Assembly (NCBI GenBank): GCA_002104945.1
Contig: MCFH01000041.1
Coordinates: 140,001-204,000 of the forward strand
Source: Piromyces finnis
Lineage: Eukaryota; Neocallimastigomycota; Neocallimastigomycetes; Neocallimastigales; Neocallimastigaceae
Direction of reading: 5' to 3'
DNA: 64,000 nt
Both the position numbers and the translations under genes were made by a program. Below the pieces are notes generated by a model, which was not told the DNA's origin, did not search any database, and saw nothing but the letters and a program-made list of their open reading frames with translations. Below, piece by piece: positions 13,668-28,532 of this stretch (position 1 is the stretch's first letter; every line of letters begins with the position of its first letter).

Positions 13668-16600
13668 AACAACAAATATAAATATAATAATAAAATATAA
13701 AATAGATGCTATATCAACTATTATATTTTATTATAAATGATAATTGTAATTAATATATTCATATTAGTTTTTTAAAAAAATTTTTTTTTCCAATATACTT
13801 GCTTAATTTTTGTTTTTCATATATATTATACATATACATTTGCAAATAATATTACATTTTTGCATTATAAATTAATAAAGAAAAACTAATATTTAGTAAT
13901 TAAAGTTATTATTAATGAGTTTTTTTAAGTCCTTATATATCATTTTAAACTTTAAATTAACAAATTATCAGCAACATGATAAATATCCTTAATTTCAAGA
14001 TGTTGAAATTATGAAATCTTATTAAATATTAAAAACTTTATTATATATATACCAAAAAAGTATAATGGATCATTATATCGTTTTTCAAAAGATTTTTATG
14101 TTTTTTTCTTAGTAATTCGTTAATTTATAAATTAAAATATGCACTGTTATTACATACATGCATAATAGAAGTAATTACCAATTCAAAAAGCGTTTATAAT
14201 TATAATTATTAAGGTTACTGATTAAACCTATAATCGTATTTATATTAAAATAATTATTATTAGTGGAATTAGGAGAGAACCTAAACAATAATCAACAAAA
14301 TAATAACTTTAATGATAAAGTAAATATCAATGACAATTTTAATAACAATAAACAATACAATTTATATATATTATCTTTATCTATTATCTATTTATATTTT
14401 TATTTTGTATTAATAAAAATATATAAATTATATTTATTAGATTTTATAATATCAGAAAAAAAATCTAAGATTGTTTAGGTAACTTTTATATAAATTAAAA
14501 GAATTATTAATATTTTGAAATAATATTGAACAATCTATTTGTTTATATTATTATAATAAAAATATTTATAGTAATTTTTATTAATTAATAATCTAAAAAC
14601 CATTTAATATTTTGTTTATCTCATCCATATGTTTCTATAAAATAACTTTGGATAGTTGAAATAATATTTTATCACATCTCTTTTACATCTTTGTACATAT
14701 TTAATATATTTTTGTACATTATACTCATTAGATTTTCTTCTTCTTCTTATTATTATTATTATATACATAATAATAATAAATAAAGTTTTATTTGGTTGTA
14801 CAAGCTTTTTAAAATTTAAAAATTTCCTTTTTTTTAATTTATAATAGAAATTCTATTATATTTAATTTATATTTTATACCATATTAGTAAAAGTTCTTAA
14901 GAGGCACAAAAATAATTAAAAAATAAGATAAATTAAATATTTTAATATAAAAAAGTATTTAATTAAATTTAAAATAAGGATTATTTAATTTAAATTAATA
15001 ATATTTTATGCTTTACATAGTGATATTTAAAAAAAAAAAAAAAACCATCTTAAATATTATTGGTTGTATGAATTAAAAAATTTATATATAAAAATAGTAT
15101 AATTAAAAAAAAAATTACCTTTATTAAACTATATAAATAGTTATAACAACATTATTATATTTTGAAAATAATATATAATACTCTTTTTATAATAAAAGTA
15201 TAGTGTATAATAAATAGAATACAAATTAAATGATTCTGTTGGGAAGATTTATATTGATTAGTTCTTTTTTATGTAAATTAATTTACCAAACCAACCCACA
15301 ATTATTAATGATTATTGAGAAATAGGAACATTATATTATCATTAATATTGAAAATGTTAGCTATAATTTTTAATGCTTGTTCCAAATATTTTTATTTTAT
15401 TAATTATTATATATTTATTAATATAATGATATTTTTATATGTAATTTAATTTTTAAATTACGGTATTTATTGAATTTGAATTATGATTTTATACATGATT
15501 AAATTAAATAATTTTCGGGATGCCTATAAAACCTAACTTGTAAAAAAAAATAACACAAATTAAATAATAGATTATTATTAAAAAACATTTTTTTAATAAT
15601 ATATTATTTAATTTGAGTTTAATTATGAACAAACAACAACCATTCTTTATGGATTATATTAAATCAATGATTATAATTATGAAGTTGACATATATTAATT
15701 ATAATAAAACAAAAATATTGGTTGGTAAAAAATCCTGACCAACAATAATTTGATTATTACAAAATCACAAAATAAGTGACACAAATAAAAAACATGTTTT
15801 TTCCCTACAGTTATTAATACAAAACTAGAGATCCAATTATTATTTATTTTTTTTATCCTCTACTTTGAAAATTATTAGTCATAGAGAAAAAGAATTGGTG
15901 TAATATCTTATATTATTCATCCTTTTTTTTTTTTTTTTAAAAAATTCAGGTTATTTTTTTTTTGGATTTAATTTATTATATAAATATTCTAAATATGCTA
16001 AATTCCGTGATTCTGTGATTCCATAGTAAATCATTTATAATGACAATCATTTTAGTCATATGAACTTTTTAAATATTAATTATGGGAATTTATTATTATT
16101 CTTATTTTCTATTGACATTTCTTTTTTTTTTAAGTAGTAAAACATTTTATATATATGAGTGTGTATTGGGTATATATATCTTTACTTTTACTAAGAGTAT
16201 GCTAAGACATATTGACTTTTTTTAAAAAAAAAAGTTACTTTTGTATATTTTAACATAAATTTTTATAAAAAAACTATATTTTCAATTATAATATTTAATA
16301 AATTAATTGTAATATTTAATTCATTATAGTTTATTCTAAATATTATAATATATTAATACTATAATACAATATATTATATTCATAATACTATTGTAATTTT
16401 GATATAATAAAATATATAAAAGTAAATATATTTTATATTATATTATAAATTAAATTTTTATATATTTTTAATATATAGGAAATGAAGTATCAGTCATCTT
16501 ATGATAATTTTTTATATATTTTTTTAATTCAGAGAAAAATATATGTATTAGTGTAATATAATATATATTAATAATTGAATAGATGATTTATTATATTTTT

Positions 16601-18016
16601 AGTGAATAATTATAAATATATTAATTATATATTGTATTATATATATTATATTAATATTTTATTAACATATAATATTTAATATATAATATACAACCAAATA
16701 TTTTAAATATTATATTTTTATTATTTATATATATTATATATATATTATAAAAATTTTTATTATTTTGGATGTATTATGTATTATTAAATATTATTATGAT
16801 TATAAAATATTAATTATTATTTCATTATATATATACATATATATTTTTTTTAAAAAAAATATAAACCATTTTAATTTAATATATTAAAAGTATAAATGAA
16901 GAAGGTATAATATTTTTATTTTTATCTTTTTTTTTAATGAATTTAGAAAGAATAAAAAGGTTTTATGTAAAATAGTTTAAATTTTTTTTTCTTTTTTTAA
17001 AAAAATAAGGATAAATGTTAAAGAAAAGACAAAAATTATTAAATAATATAAAATATAATAAATATAAATCATTAATTAATTCATATAATATATATTTAGA
17101 AAGTTATTAAGAATATTAATAAAATAAAATAATTACGATTAAATTTTGCAATCCATAATTATAAAATTCAAAATTATAAAATAAAAAAAGACTGAAAGAA
17201 TTAAAATTCTAATTATTTTTGACACTTCCTCATTTTTACATATACATTTTAAATATTTTATTAAAGTATTATATTCAATTCAATACAATTTTTATTGAAA
17301 AGATATCTCTTTATTAGTAACACTTTAAAATCGTTTTTAAAGTTTTTTTTTTTTTTCCCGTAGTTCAAATAAATCAATACTAAGTAAAAGGGAAAAATAA
17401 TGTTTTATTTTAAAGAAATATAATTGTGATATTTTTTAAAATAATATTCTAATAAAGATATTAATATTAAATACAATTTAATAGAAATTAAATAAAAATA
17501 AAATCTAACATTATTGTTTATTAATTAAAATTAATATTTAATAATATTTTTTATCTTTTTTCTTCTTCTTTTTTTTATATTGCCTCGAAACTACAAATTT
17601 ACATAAAAAAAAAGAAACCAAAGAAACCTAAATTAAAAATAAAAAGAAAGAAAAAAAAAATAATTTAATATAACGATAAGCAACAGTAAATATTAAAGAA
17701 AGAGAAATAAATGAAATTTATTTTATAATTAACATATTTATAATGTTAATCTATGTTTGTATAAGAAAGAGAAATTAAAAGTTTTATTATTAAAAATAAT
17801 TTTTTATTACAGTATTAAAGTAATAAAAAAAATTTAATATTGTATATATATAATATATATGAATAACAAGACAAAACTATAATAATAAAAGTTTAAATTT
17901 ATTAATAAAATCAAACAACCAACCAAACAAAAAAACTATTTTATATCATAATTCAACATTTTTAAATAATTCCTAATAAATTATTAAGAAACTTTAATTT
18001 TTTAAAATAAAGAAAT
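13668..18016. other. 4.3 kb intergenic region
   Basis: A/T-rich, homopolymer-rich DNA downstream of Fmp27 and upstream of the KVHF-motif gene. It holds a strong hairpin at 15556-15615, a shorter one at about 17797-17827 (ttattac/gtaataa arms) and a small dyad near 15718-15747 (ttggt/accaa). An open stretch at 14263-14478 begins after an acceptor-like TTATTAG. It encodes about 30 Asn-rich residues, then a hydrophobic helix, with no ATG. It could be an exon remnant but cannot be assigned. No tRNA, rRNA or transposon features were recognised. Confidence 0.6.
15556..15615. repeat. Foldback hairpin, 25 paired bases
   Basis: Arms 15556-15568 and 15603-15615 are perfect 13-bp inverted complements. 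Inner arms 15574-15585 and 15589-15600 add 12 bp across a small asymmetric internal loop (5 nt versus 2 nt), and the apical loop is 3 nt (15586-15588). No flanking duplication is evident. Confidence 0.75.
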
Positions 18017-19726
18017 ATGGTAAAAGTACATTTTAACGAAAAAATTGAAATTGTTGAAACTTATGATGCTGGCGATTACGATAGAACTAGTGTTCCAATT
18101 ACGGAGTTAAATGAAACGGAATTTAATGAAATGGAATGCTATCGTTTGGAAATGAAAAAGCAGACAATTGAAGAATATCAAAAACGTTGGAGAAATCGTA
18201 ATTCAACTTCATCTCTTGATAGTAATTATAGTAATAGTGAAAATGAAAATATATCCCCAGAATTAAAAAGTTGCTTAATTCGTAAAAATTCTGATGATTC
18301 TAATAAATTAAATGTTTCAATAAAAAATGCTACTGTTCCAATTCCAATGTTCTCTTCCTTAGAAGAAGAATCAACATATTTCCGTGAAGGTCAACCGCAA
18401 CCAAATATTATATTAAATACACCACATTCTTCAGATTATAATTCAGATGAGTTTCGTCAAACTAAAAATAATATTGAACTTAGTAGTAGTTTAGAAAGTA
18501 ATGATAATGAAAATAAAATTCATATATTTTCTGAATCAGAACAAGAAAATAATGAAAAAGATGAAATAATTAAGCATGAAAATTGTAAAAATAATACTAT
18601 TATTTCACCGTTATCATTTGGTAGTGCTGATGGCCCAACAAGTGATGTTGATGCTGATATTGAAGAAAGTGAGGATGATAGCAATAGCTTTATAAGAGTT
18701 TTTGAAGATTCATTTGAAGTCAAGAATAATAAGGATGATGATGAAAGCGATTATATTAAGGATATGTCATTTACTGAAGGTGAAAATTCTATTTCATTAT
18801 CGCATCATATAATATCTGATGATATTCCAACAACATCATTCCATTCTTCAAATCACTGTTTATTTACTGATTCATTATTTAATACTTCTCCTATTTTATC
18901 TGAACCAGTAATAGACACTAAAAGTGTTAATAATCTACAGGTACAAGATGTAGAAGTAGAAAGAAATGAAAAAGAGAAAAAAGATAAATTTTCAATTCAA
19001 GAGAAATTTGAAGACTTTAAAGAATCCGAGGAAAAAGAAATTATAGAAGAAGATGATGATATTGATGACGATGAAATTGATAAACATCCACATTCTGATA
19101 CTTATATTAATTATGGAGGTACTCAGCATATAAATATAAAACCTAGAAGACAAAATATATATGATGAATATAATGGAGTAAGTTCATGTCCATTTGGAAA
19201 ACCAATTTCATTTTTAGATGATTTACCGGAAACTTTCCAGACTCCATTATCTTCTTCATTACCTTCCACTAAACCTGAAACATCTAATCGTAGTTCATCA
19301 ACACCAAATCTTTTTGGTTCACCATTTTCCCCTGTATTAAAATCACCCTATGTTACTTCATCCTCATATTCTAGTCGCATCAATCATTCAAATAATTCAC
19401 CAAATTATAATAATGGAAATAATAATACTAACGATGGTCGTTATCTCGTAAGTAAACGTAATTATCTATCTATTAGTAGTAATCGTGATTCAAAACCAAA
19501 ATCATTTTCAACATCTTCACAACATCGTCTTAGCCATTTTACCACCTCAAAATGGGAAGGAATTGGTAGTCGTAGTAATAAATCTAATAATAATAATAGT
19601 AATAGTAATAATAATAATATCACAAATAATACTTCCAACTCTAATAAATATTATCCTAGACCAGCTACTAAGCTTGTGTCTAATTCACCATTTTCATCGT
19701 CTTGGATATATGATGCTAGTTTTTAA
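18017..19726 (+). CDS. Putative PP1-interacting protein with N-terminal KVHF motif
   Basis: Single-exon, 569 residues. The only ordered-looking part is the first ~60 residues: KVHF at residues 3-6 fits the RVxF docking consensus for protein phosphatase 1, followed closely by an ETYDAGDYDRTS stretch and a helical segment. I recall similar V-x-F ... YDRTS N-termini in uncharacterised fungal proteins, but cannot name the family. The rest is Ser/Asn/Glu-rich and probably disordered, with an acidic Asp/Glu run (~335-357), a Pro/Ser region and an Asn run near the C-terminus. There is no membrane segment or catalytic motif. Start choice: the first ATG, preceded by A-rich sequence, places the docking motif at the extreme N-terminus. 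PP1 targeting is inference; a regulatory scaffold is the likely role. Confidence 0.6.
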   Translation: MVKVHFNEKIEIVETYDAGDYDRTSVPITELNETEFNEMECYRLEMKKQTIEEYQKRWRNRNSTSSLDSNYSNSENENISPELKSCLIRKNSDDSNKLNVSIKNATVPIPMFSSLEEESTYFREGQPQPNIILNTPHSSDYNSDEFRQTKNNIELSSSLESNDNENKIHIFSESEQENNEKDEIIKHENCKNNTIISPLSFGSADGPTSDVDADIEESEDDSNSFIRVFEDSFEVKNNKDDDESDYIKDMSFTEGENSISLSHHIISDDIPTTSFHSSNHCLFTDSLFNTSPILSEPVIDTKSVNNLQVQDVEVERNEKEKKDKFSIQEKFEDFKESEEKEIIEEDDDIDDDEIDKHPHSDTYINYGGTQHINIKPRRQNIYDEYNGVSSCPFGKPISFLDDLPETFQTPLSSSLPSTKPETSNRSSSTPNLFGSPFSPVLKSPYVTSSSYSSRINHSNNSPNYNNGNNNTNDGRYLVSKRNYLSISSNRDSKPKSFSTSSQHRLSHFTTSKWEGIGSRSNKSNNNNSNSNNNNITNNTSNSNKYYPRPATKLVSNSPFSSSWIYDASF

Positions 19727-19954
19727 TTGTAATAATTTTTTTTTAAATTAATATAAAATACATTACGACAAAAAATATAAAACCAAAAACTACACACACA
19801 CATAAAGCAGCTTATCACAAAAATTAATTAAAAAAAATAATTCATTAACATTTAAAAAGTAAAATATGATGCAATACTATATTAAGTTTGCAAAAATGTG
19901 ATCTATTAATATTTATTTTTACATATATAAAAGGTAATAAATAAATTATAAAGC

Positions 19955-19990
19955 TTTCACTGATATTAATTTTTCACTGATATTAATTTT
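19955..19990. repeat. Tandem duplication, 17-bp period
   Basis: The motif ttcactgatattaattt occurs twice back to back (about 19956 and 19973). It stands out because it contains non-A/T bases conserved in both copies. Confidence 0.7.
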
Positions 19991-21601
19991 TTTTATTTTT
20001 AATCTTTAATGATAATATTATTTATAGAAATTGATGGAGCAAGCTAAAATTGTTATTAATTATTTTTGAAAATTGGATATATGAAATAGAAAAATTAATA
20101 TAACGCTATGAAGAAATAAAATATATTCAAACCTCATATTCTTCATGTTTTTCATCTTATTTAAATTTTAGAGTAAATAATACGGATAATAATTAAAGTA
20201 AAATTACCAACTAATTAATTCTTCCATTATAAAACTCAACTATATCATATCATATTCTAACCTTATTTTAGTTAAATACCATTCGCAATTAGAGTACATT
20301 AATAATGCTTTCTAAAACAATCACAATTAATCTTATTTATTTATCTTTTATATTGCTATTTAATTTATTTAACATATATTCTACGTAATTTTTTAATTAT
20401 TATCAGTATTTTTGAAAAAAAAAAAAAGAGTAAAAATTGTAAAATCTAAGATAATCAGATGAATCACTAGAAAAGTATATGAATGCTGTCTTTAAGATTA
20501 CTCTATGTAAATTTATATCCATTTACATCAAATAGATTACATTAAAATTAAGCATCAGAAGATTAATTTATCCATCAATTTCTTTATATGTATATGAAAA
20601 AAAAAAAAAAGAGAGAAACAAGATTGAGAACAATAAAATAATCTAGAAATAATAACATTAAATAATACATATTAACTCAACCAAATAGAAATAGATAGAT
20701 ACTTTTCATTTTAATCTTTTTAATACGCTATATATATATCTTTAAAGAAGAATTTTATTTAACACGATAAAGGAAATATATAGAATTCAAAATAAAGAAA
20801 TTTGGAAAAGGTAAAAAATTTTTTATGACTAATTATGGAAAAATTACATATAAAATACGCACAATAAAATTTTCTATTTCCAACACTAGTAATAAAAAAA
20901 CGAAATCAGATATTTATACCTTTTTCAAAACCTTATTTTATCAAGGAACAAAAAATTCTATATTTAAATATATATATATATTTATATTTTAACATCGTTT
21001 AATAATTTAACAATTTTAATCTAAAAACATAATTCTTTTCTTTATATATATTTTTTTCTCTATTAACATATTATTATTTTGATAAGTATAAATTAAAATA
21101 TAATAAGTTAAAAGAGAAAAAAAAAGTCTTTATATATTTAATTAGTATATATATTATCAATTTTATTTATAACTATATATGTACTTGTTAAATATATTTT
21201 TAATGAAATATAACAACCAAATTTTAGTAAAAACGAAAACAAAAGGAAAAAAAAAATTGTAAACATTCAAAATAATGAAAAGAGAATTATTCAACAGAAA
21301 ACAAAAGAAATTTATTGAAAAAAAATAAATTAAAGAGCAAATAAAATCAAATATTAATAAATATTATAAAGTAAATTTTTATGAAAGAAAACTTATCAAT
21401 AAATTTAAAGAATGTATAGACAGGATTCAAATAAAACAAAACTTAATAGTATAAGAAAAGAAGAAAAGTTGAGCGTTAAAAAGCAAATCAGAAATAATAT
21501 TACTAAATCTTTTTAAAGATTAGAATTTAGAAAAAGAATTTTAAAAAGAAAATATTTTATTATATAATTATCGTTTCAAAAAAAAAAAAAAAATAACGAT
21601 A

Positions 21602-21666
21602 ATAATAAAAGAGTTTAGTTTCTCTTTAATAAAAATTTAAAAATAGAAATGAAACTCTTTTATTAT
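21602..21666. repeat. Hairpin with perfect 15-bp arms
   Basis: Arms 21602-21616 and 21652-21666 are exact inverted complements (ataataaaagagttt), and an inner tttct/agaaa pairing can extend the stem. Directly upstream, ttatcgtt and aacgataa (about 21569-21601) form a second inverted pair around an A run. Confidence 0.7.
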
Positions 21667-22388
21667 ACGTATTCTTAATCCCATTTAATCAATTTTTTTG
21701 TACATAGTTTGATAATTATTAGTATTTCAAAAAAAAAAAAAAAAAAAAAAAAAATCTTTTTTTTCTTTATTTTTTAAATATTCATCCTTTTTAAATTCCA
21801 GTTTAGTAATATCAATAATTTATATACAATATTAAATGCCTATATATTTTTTTTTTTTTAAGAGAAAACTGAATTACTTTTTAATTTATTTATATATTTA
21901 TTAATTATTTATTTTATGAACATACCCATTTTCTTTCTTTTTCTTTTTTCTTTCCTTTTTTTTTTTTTTAAAAAAAAAAAAAAGTAATATTGTACATTAA
22001 TACAATATTAAGAAAAAAAAAAAAAAAAGTCTTTTGTAAATATATTAAATAATTAAATTATAACTTTTCATTATATTTGAAGGTATAATTTTTTAATATA
22101 AAAAATAAAATAAAAAAAAAAAAAAAAAGATAAAATAATAAAAAGGTAAAAATGGCTAATAATGGTGATTTTGTATATTATTGCTATATTTTAAAAGTTA
22201 TAGTGGATTAACATAAAATATAATTACGAAAGTATATTTTGTTATTATTATTAATATTATTATTATTATTATTAATTTAATGTATTCAATTCTTTTCATT
22301 TATTTACTTGATTTAAATTTTAATGAATATAGAAAATAAATAACTATATAATATACTTAGTATAATCTTTTTTTTTTTTTTTTAATAA

Positions 22389-22426
22389 TATTCTACAAAT
22401 TGTTATAAATAACAATTTGTAGAATA
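22389..22426. repeat. Perfect 17-bp stem with 4-nt loop
   Basis: Positions 22389-22405 pair with 22410-22426 without mismatch around the loop taaa. A perfect stem of this length with C/G pairs inside is much less likely by chance than A/T-only palindromes. Confidence 0.8.
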
Positions 22427-24044
22427 ATAAATCATCTAATTCCTTATATATTACCATAACATAAAAATATATTAAATTTAAAAGTTTTTTACTTTTTTTT
22501 TTTAATATGGAAAGTTTAATGTTATTGGTGGTACAGAGAGAATTGGAGATGTTTTTACCTAATAAATATAAAAAATCCGACTATATATAAAAATATTTAA
22601 TTAATAAATAATTAAAGAATCTAACATGATAGAATATAAATAATATAAATAAAATAAATCATTGATACAAGAGCTTCATCATATATAATATATAATTAAT
22701 TAATCCTATATTCTTAATGTCTTATAATTTTTATTATATAACTCTTACTTCTGCATAATAAAAATAGTTAGAATCTCTTTGACACATAGTTATTATCATA
22801 CATAAATTATTACATTACATTGTTAACTAATTAATAATGCTTTTTTTTTTTTTAAACATTTATATATATTTTAGGCTTATATTTCTTTATTTATCCTATT
22901 ATATATATTTAATGTGATATAATAACATGATAATCATGTGTTTTTATTTTTTAATTATATAGTCCGATAAATGGTAAATATTTCTGCTATTAGATTTATT
23001 TTTTCTTTTTTTATAGTAGATGTTGTTTATTGAAGAAATCATTGATGATAAAAAAAACCTTTTTATGAGTCTTTGCTTTTTATTTTAATTTTATATTTAT
23101 AAATTTAATAATAATAAAAAAAAATTTTATATGTAGAGTGAATAATTTTTAAACTATTTATTCAAAGAAATATTTAATTTTTAATTTTATTTTTAGTTTA
23201 TTTACTTTTACCACATTTTTATTTATTATATTTTTTTTTTTTAATTTTTATAAATTTTATAGATTTAATTATGATTTAATATTTTTAAATATATTATTAA
23301 TATATTATAAACAATTAATAATTATTATATAAATTATTAAAATTAATTAATAACTAACACACTAAATAAATAAATAAATAAATAAATAAGTAAATAAGTA
23401 AATAGATAAACAATCCTTTAATAAAGTTTTTATTAACCTTAAAAGAACTCTTTTTTTTTTTTTCTTTCAATAAAAAAAAAAAAGTAAATCTCTAAATTAA
23501 CAAACAAAATAATAATAGTTGGATAAATAATAAAATATTATTATTGAAATTTATATTAAAATTTTAAAAAAACTTTATTAAAATAACATTTTATTAATTA
23601 TCTTAAACTAATTAAAAATATATCTCATTAAAGGTAGATAAATTCAATACTTAAATGAATAAAAGGATAAAAAAAAAGATTAATATTTTAAATATAATAA
23701 TAATTTCAATTATAAATACTAATTACTATATTTCTATTTACTTTTGTTTATTTTATGTTTTAAATTTACGTAATATCTCTATTTTATAAATAATAACAAA
23801 CATACATATTTTTTTTGAAAACCAATTAAATTGCATTTACATCAAAACAAAAAAATAAACAATTATCTTTTTAAATTAATATTTTAATAAAAAATCTCAT
23901 TTACATTTTTGAAAATCTATTCAATTAATATGTCTTTGAATACATATATTTTCAATTTATTTAATACAACTCATTTGAAAATTGAAATAAAAATTAATAT
24001 TTATTATTATTTTTATTTGTAAATATTAAAAAAAAAAAAAAAGA

Positions 24045-27264
<3,220 letters not shown>

Positions 27265-27286
27265 AATGAATAATATTTTTTTTTTA

Positions 27287-27317
<31 letters not shown>

Positions 27318-27622
27318 ATAATAATAATAATTTAAATCTTAATTTTAGAAACTCAGGTTCATCCTACTAATTTAAAATGTTTTAATAAAAATTTATTAAT
27401 ATTTTTAATTTTTCAATAAATAAACTAAAAACAACAAAATGAAACAAAACAAAACAATCAAATCAAATTAAAAACAGAAAAAAAAAAAAAAAAAATCAAA
27501 TAATTAAAAACAATAACATAATAGTTATATATATAAACCATGTTTATTAAAATAAATAAACAAACAAATAAATAAATAAAAATAAAAATAAAAATAAAAA
27601 TATAAATATAAATATAAATATA

Positions 27623-27680
<58 letters not shown>

Positions 27681-28005
27681 CAAAATTTTAAGTAATTAGT
27701 TTTTTATTTTTTGTAATATTATTAAAAATTTAAATTCTTCATAGTTTAAAAAAAAATAATATTAATTATATATGTAATAAATATTTTATCAAATTTTATT
27801 TTATTTTATTTTATTTGTAACTATTATTTATTTATATTTATTTTTATTTTTTTTTTTTTTTTTTTTTTTTTTTACTCTGTTTTTATAATGTTAAAATGAT
27901 AAAAAGAAATGTTCATAGACATTAATAATTTATATATTATTATTAATCATAATAATTTTTCAATTATACATATATTAATATATATATAGTATATAATATT
28001 TGCAA
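27265..28005. other. Convergent intergenic region, calcineurin A / RGS gene
   Basis: The 3' flanks of two convergent genes, dominated by simple sequence: an AAAT/AAATA/AAT microsatellite block at 27552-27676, TTTTA repeats near 27795-27815 and a 27-nt T run at 27847-27873. Nothing gene-like was seen. Confidence 0.8.
27552..27676. repeat. Compound AT microsatellite
   Basis: Successive blocks of AAAT, AAAAT, ATAAAT and then AAT units, ending in an uninterrupted (AAT)n run at about 27625-27676. Confidence 0.9.
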
Positions 28006-28492
28006 TTAGTTAAGTAGTTTTTGACATAAACATTTAATACGTTCGATAATGTATTCTTGCTTATTTATTAAAGCTTCATCGTTTGATTTATAATAAATTT
28101 CAACCAATTTAATTAAGTCATTTTCTAATTCCTTTTTCTCAATATCAGATTTTTGTATAACTAAAACCTTATCAAAATCTATTTTTTTTTTTATATTATT
28201 TTAATTAAAAAAATTAATATGATAAAAATAATTATTAACTTTTTTTTAAATATATTATTATTACGTGTAATAATAATATATTATTTAATTTATGTTTTAA
28301 TTATTAATTATATCTATAAAAAAAAATATACCTGTATTGTTTTCATAATGTTCTTTAAGAATAAAAGTCTTGAATTCTTCATATATAAAATCTAAATTTT
28401 TATAAAAATTTAATGCTATTCCATGGAAACATTCTTTTTTCAAACTCTAATTATTTTAATATGATATAATATTTTATAATAAACATTAATTA

Positions 28493-28532
<40 letters not shown>

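Larger units (their letters stand above)
19727..24044. other. 4.3 kb intergenic region upstream of calcineurin A
   Basis: Very A/T-rich, with poly-A/T runs (e.g. 21729-21754, 21958-21983, 22012-22028). Perfect hairpins lie at 21602-21666 and 22389-22426, a 10-bp-arm hairpin at 21985-22010, and a 17-bp tandem duplication at 19956-19989. A TAAA-type run sits at about 23366-23404. No credible coding frame or RNA gene was seen. The distal part must hold the calcineurin promoter. Confidence 0.6.

Noticed and set aside
14263..14478. Asn-rich frame followed by a hydrophobic helix
   Set aside because: It has no ATG, no recognisable family and no neighbouring exons I can join. Mentioned within the intergenic entry only.
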